From contig CM044511.1 of NCBI GenBank assembly GCA_024364805.1, forward strand, positions 46,833,474-46,855,578: DNA of 22,105 bases, in the 5' to 3' direction. The position numbers and the translations under genes are program-made. Under the pieces are notes generated by a model. That model was given only the letters and a program-made list of their open reading frames with translations. It ran no database searches and was not told the DNA's origin. How positions within the stretch are numbered: the first letter of the stretch is position 1; each line of letters opens with the position of its first letter. Shown here piece after piece: positions 18,675 through 22,105 of the stretch. The DNA is from Euprymna scolopes (taxonomy: Eukaryota; Mollusca; Cephalopoda; Sepiida; Sepiolidae).

Positions 18675-19937
18675 TATTAGAGATAATTGTAATTTCGTAC
18701 ATGCTCTCGTTCCATTAGACATGACCAGGTAGAGGTCTTAATTAGTTCACTATTGTATTCTTAGTATTGTCCGTACTGAGGATTGGACTTTCACCCTCCA
18801 GAAGAGTTTCACTTAGAACTGAATTTTACCAAGTATGTTATGTGTTACCTCACAGGTCTTTGTGGACAATTCTGACTATTAATTTTTGGGAATCTTAAAC
18901 TTATTCTTGTTTTTAGATGTACAATCAAGTCAGAAACATGAAACAAAATTAGAATAAAATACAAATGATCAAACGGATGGAAAACAAGCAGCAATTGTAA
19001 AAATAATAACATTTCATTTAGAGAAAATTATTTGTAGCAATTACATGAAAATATTTCGCTTAAATGTACGTGCAGTATTATGTGTTAGATTGAGTCATGG
19101 TTTGAACCTGGACAGTTAACTGTGTGGGTATTTTGATAGATTTACACAGAAGAAAGATTAATACACTAGATGGAATTCTGAATTTTAGAGTTTGGAACTA
19201 TTTTTATTAGTTGGAAAATATTTTCAGTTCACATATTTCTGTGAAAACTTCTTGCTTCTTTTGAGAATGACAAAGAAAGTGAATTTTATTGAAGTGGGGT
19301 AAGGAAAAATGGTAGCAATTAAAGCTATTTGCTTTTAAGCATTCATCCAAATCGCATCTAAATTTAAAAATCCAATGATAAAAGAAGTGAAAGAAAACAA
19401 AAAAACAAGAAAAAAAAAGTGAAAAGGAAAGAAAACAAAAAAGACTAACGAGCAAAAAAAAGGGGGGGGCACATCATTTTCTAATCTATCAAACAATTCT
19501 CGTTATGCTCCAGTATTCCTTTGAACAAAAGTTGATACCTATTTAGTTATGGGGATGGATGAAAGACAAACAGTGATTGTAAAGATAAGATTTTATTAAG
19601 AGAAAACCAGTTACAAGAGGGTGGTTAGATATTGACCAGGCAACGCCGAAAAGTCGACGATTATTATGATTATTCAATTAAAAAGTTTTGTCAGCAAAAT
19701 ATGTTTTAGAATAATCAAAATATTTAGATATTTATTTACATTTAATAGTTACTAAGAATGTGAACTTAAAAATGTTTTCATAATAATTTAATTGACAACT
19801 TAAAAATAATGACATGTAAAAACATCAGGTGATTATCTTAGTGATGTATACTAATGACGTCATTTAGAGAGGGGCATTGTCTTTTTGAGATACACGGAAA
19901 TTTGTTAGGGTTAAGAGTTTGAAGGAGATAGAGGGTT
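18675..19937. other. Intron or upstream sequence, nothing recognised
   Basis: AT-rich. The Phe-rich minus-strand frame at 19455-19207 comes from an A-rich stretch and is not a gene. A poly-G run (seven G) lies at 19463-19469. No exon, RNA gene or repeat was identified. Confidence 0.5.
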
Positions 19938-20060
19938 AAGGAGCCGACCAGTCATAATGGCTTAGAGCACACAGGGAAGCTAGGGGTTCAACACCCATCA
20001 AATGTAAGAATTTAGGATGAGCGTTGTAGTTTTCCAAAAAGTGAAAAAAAAAAAAAAAAA
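19938..20060 (+). mobile_element. Second tRNA-like SINE, with poly(A) tail
   Basis: CATAATGGCTTAGAGCAC at about 19953-19970 matches a tRNA D-arm/A box, and GGGGTTCAACACCC at 19983-19996 matches a T-arm/B box with paired G4/C3 flanks. The spacing is shorter than in a normal tRNA, so the anticodon arm is damaged. A body of about 45 bp leads to an A17 run at 20044-20060, as in a retroposed SINE. It looks distinct from the SINE at 10135. Confidence 0.55.
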
Positions 20061-20349
20061 CACTCTGGAATAAAAAGTTGCTGAAAATAAAATTGTCGTT
20101 CTTAAGATGAATCTTGTTTGCAGTTTCCCGTCAAATAAGACCAAAGATGGACCAGGTAGGTGTCCGATTGGCCAGATGTTGAAATCCCAAATAAGTGTTA
20201 TTCATACTTTGTGCTGTAAAGGTATCTATGTATATTATTGTTCCGTCATGAACTGTATTTAAATGTACATACACACATACAATAAACTCTAGACGATCAT
20301 AGATGAACACGCATATATACACGAGATAGATGACTATGAATTATAATTA

Positions 20350-20571
20350 TACAGGGTGACCCCCCCCCCCAAAAAAAAAGGGCCCTGACTCTAATTAGGC
20401 TCCATTTCTTAGTGTTTTGTCTGAAAGAAATGAAACTTTAGTCATAACTAGTTTATTATATTCAAAACATCACATCAAAACACTAGGGTCTTTGGCTTTT
20501 TTTTCTCCGTTGACTGTAAAATGCTCAGAAAAACAATTGAATGTCCTATTTTTGGGGGGTGTCACCCTGTA
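20350..20571. mobile_element. 222-bp MITE with TA target duplication
   Basis: The ends are inverted repeats: TACAGGGTGACCCCCCC followed by an A-run on the left, and TTTTTGGGGGGTGTCACCCTGTA on the right, 22-24 bp with length variation in the C run. A TA lies on each side (20348-20349 and 20572-20573), as for Tc1/mariner superfamily insertions. The TACAGGGTG start is common in that superfamily. There is no transposase inside. It abuts family A copy 5 only a few bases on. Confidence 0.85.
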
Positions 20572-20574
20572 TAT

Positions 20575-21060
20575 ATACTATCAGGCCACCCAGCATTGCC
20601 CGGTCCTAAAATACACTTAACTATGATATTTTGATTAATGCAGATTTCGTATTTATTATTATATTGGACTCTATATATATATATATAATTGATTTTAAAA
20701 GTTAAAAAAAATTACTTCTGTGCCACCACCGAGAATCGAAACCAAAACATTTAGCTTACGATTTACCTTTTCCTTTGACGTTAATACCTGACCTATGAAG
20801 ACATGTTTGCTATAAACATGAACCAATAGCTATTACATTATGCATGCATATTCGTAATGCCATCATTCGACCTTCACATGGCAAGTTCCATTTCTATAAT
20901 TTTTACACCTTTGCACCAATTTTCCTCGGCTAAAACCCATATATAAAGTTTTGCATGGTTCAAATATCCTATATATTAAGTTTCATGTCTGTAGACCAAA
21001 AATTGACAGAGGAGTTTGATAGGCAAAATTTTTTTAACAAATATATATATGCATACATAA
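20575..21060 (+). repeat. Dispersed family A, copy 5
   Basis: The head is CTATCAGGCCACCCAGCATT then GCCCGGTCCTAAAATACAC, followed by CAGATTTCGTATTTATTATT, a short TA run, ACTTCTGTGCCACCACCGAG, AATCGAAACCAAAACATTTA, and a 3' part with AAATATCCTATATATTAAGT and TTCATGTCTGTAGACCAAAA. It ends in a (TA)n tract. The arrangement matches copies 3 and 4 combined. Confidence 0.8.
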
Positions 21061-21589
21061 ATATATATAGAAAGAGGTTTGGGTTTACTATAACCTTTTT
21101 TACGCAAATATAAATCATGTAGAATATCTGCATAATAACATAATAGTTAACTATGGATAATCATCCCATAAGAAAACAAAAAAAAATCTAATAGGGAATT
21201 AATTAAAATGAATGTTTAAAAAATATACAAATTAGCTAGATCTTTTGCAGATGAACACAATTCCAAGATAAAGTTGCATTTTCTTTTTAAATAAACGGAA
21301 AAAAAGGGTTTTTAATATGAATATCAATACACAAAAAAAAATTATAGGCGTATAGATATACACTTTCATACAATCATACACCAGACGACAATGAATCTCA
21401 AAATATATAGTAGCGTCCAAAACTAAGGGACAAAATTTTAAAACCTAATATCTGTTAGAAATAATAATTGTGAAAAGCTGAAATTCTGACAACTGGTAGT
21501 CGTTATCATCCATAATAACATACTAAAATTTGAATTATTTGCAAAAGATAGAAAAAGAATTATTACAATTATTTATTTTCAAAATAGGA
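21061..21589. other. AT-rich sequence, possible transposon end
   Basis: Nothing coding. TAGTAGCGTCCAAAACTAAG at 21408-21427 looks like a Tc1-type terminal repeat next to a TA run, but no partner end was found in the window. Confidence 0.35.
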
Positions 21590-22060
21590 ATGTTCCAGTT
21601 CAAATTAAAATCCGTAAGTTTAAATTGAGGAGAAAACAAGCAGATCATACGGGTCCCCCTCCACGAGTTAATAAGTCTGGAAAGAGAATTCCAAGAGTGA
21701 CCAAGATATAAAAGAGGACTGCTATGTCAAGGAAGGTGAATGTTGTGAAGGGGAAACATACCTTGTGCGATGCATGTTATGTGAAGAGACGGTTTTCCCT
21801 GGTGCGCATTGCCATGGTATGCTGAAGGTTGCAAGAAGTAATTTATGTTACGATTGTGATGAATCGACAAAGAGAAAACTTGCCATGCACAGATGGAATC
21901 CTTAGACCAAATGCTGTAAGTTTGTCAGTGAAGGAAATGATGACTTTGACATTGAGCATGTCGATCATGATGAAGCTGTATATTGGGAGTGTTGACTGCA
22001 GTGAACTAAGTTATGTCTTTGATTCACATAAAAAATTGGATTTGAAAGGTTCTGAATAAA
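21590..22060 (+). pseudogene. Degenerate Cys-rich coding-like sequence, possibly transposase-derived
   Basis: Consecutive frames look protein-like. One (about 21590-21708) gives QADHTGPPPRVNKSGKRIPR and ends at TAA. The next frame (about 21709-21906) gives DCYVKEGECCEGETYLVRCM, LCEETVFPGAHCHGM and LCYDCDESTKRKLAMHRWNP. A third near 21926 gives SEGNDDFDIEHVDHDEAVYW. The C-x2-C spacings and CxxC...C-H are reminiscent of the Cys-rich tail of piggyBac-type transposases, and the acidic piece of an N-terminal region, but I cannot assign it firmly. Host-gene debris is the alternative. It is broken by frame changes and stops. Confidence 0.35.
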
Positions 22061-22105
22061 AAATTTTTACTTTCACCATGACTAATATTTGTGCAAAATT
22101 TCAAA

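Noticed and set aside
19207-19455. Phe-rich minus-strand frame resembling a membrane segment
   Set aside because: It is a translation of an A-rich low-complexity stretch with no splice context.

Overview
The window is AT-rich, repeat-loaded animal DNA. It looks most like a mollusc, probably a cephalopod such as an octopus. The reasons are the dispersed family opening with TACTAGCAGGCC and a GTTGCCCGGTC-like block, the long introns packed with LINE, SINE and mariner debris, and the abundant TA, CA, GA and ATCC microsatellites. The species assignment is inference. Nothing bacterial or viral is seen.

The one host gene I can support is on the minus strand: a tetraspanin, seen through three short exons spread over 15 kb (17470-17542, 15728-15870, 2637-2720). 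They carry the hallmarks of the large extracellular loop (EC2) in order: CCG, PxSCC, a fifth Cys, and GC followed by the start of the fourth membrane helix. Splice sites and codon phases agree at both junctions, and together the exons encode 100 residues. No annotated long ORF covers them, so the gene is easy to miss. The first exons (TM1 to TM3) should lie above 22105, and the last exon (end of TM4 and the tail) below 1. Nearly everything else is intron of this gene.

Layout: 1-135, a 33-bp tandem repeat. 255-490, 2308-2480, 14175-14400, 14683-15310 and 20575-21060, five same-strand copies of one dispersed family (called family A here). 893-1257, an internally deleted mariner. 1586-1672, a 5S rRNA-derived fragment beside a LINE 3' end (1727-2000). 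2637-2720, tetraspanin exon. 4650-5070, microsatellites. 5149-5724 and about 5725-9812, two minus-strand copies of one LINE family, the larger nearly full length but decayed. 9813-10290, a hAT-like end and a tRNA-derived SINE. 10652-11145 and 12838-13560, two direct copies of a second unknown repeat (family B), with a GC-richer promoter-like patch between them. 15728-15870, tetraspanin exon. 16010-16470, a fragment of a different LINE. 17470-17542, tetraspanin exon. 18636-18674, an ATCC microsatellite. 19938-20060, a second tRNA-like SINE. 20350-20571, a TA-flanked MITE. 21590-22060, degenerate Cys-rich coding-like sequence.

The mobile sequences do not work together with the gene. They have enlarged its introns to about 1.6 kb and 13.0 kb. 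The largest LINE lies in the same direction as the gene, so its poly(A) signals could act on the tetraspanin transcript. I found no undescribed gene system. The most useful results are the hidden tetraspanin, its tandem splice donor, the 5S-derived fragment and the two unnamed repeat families.
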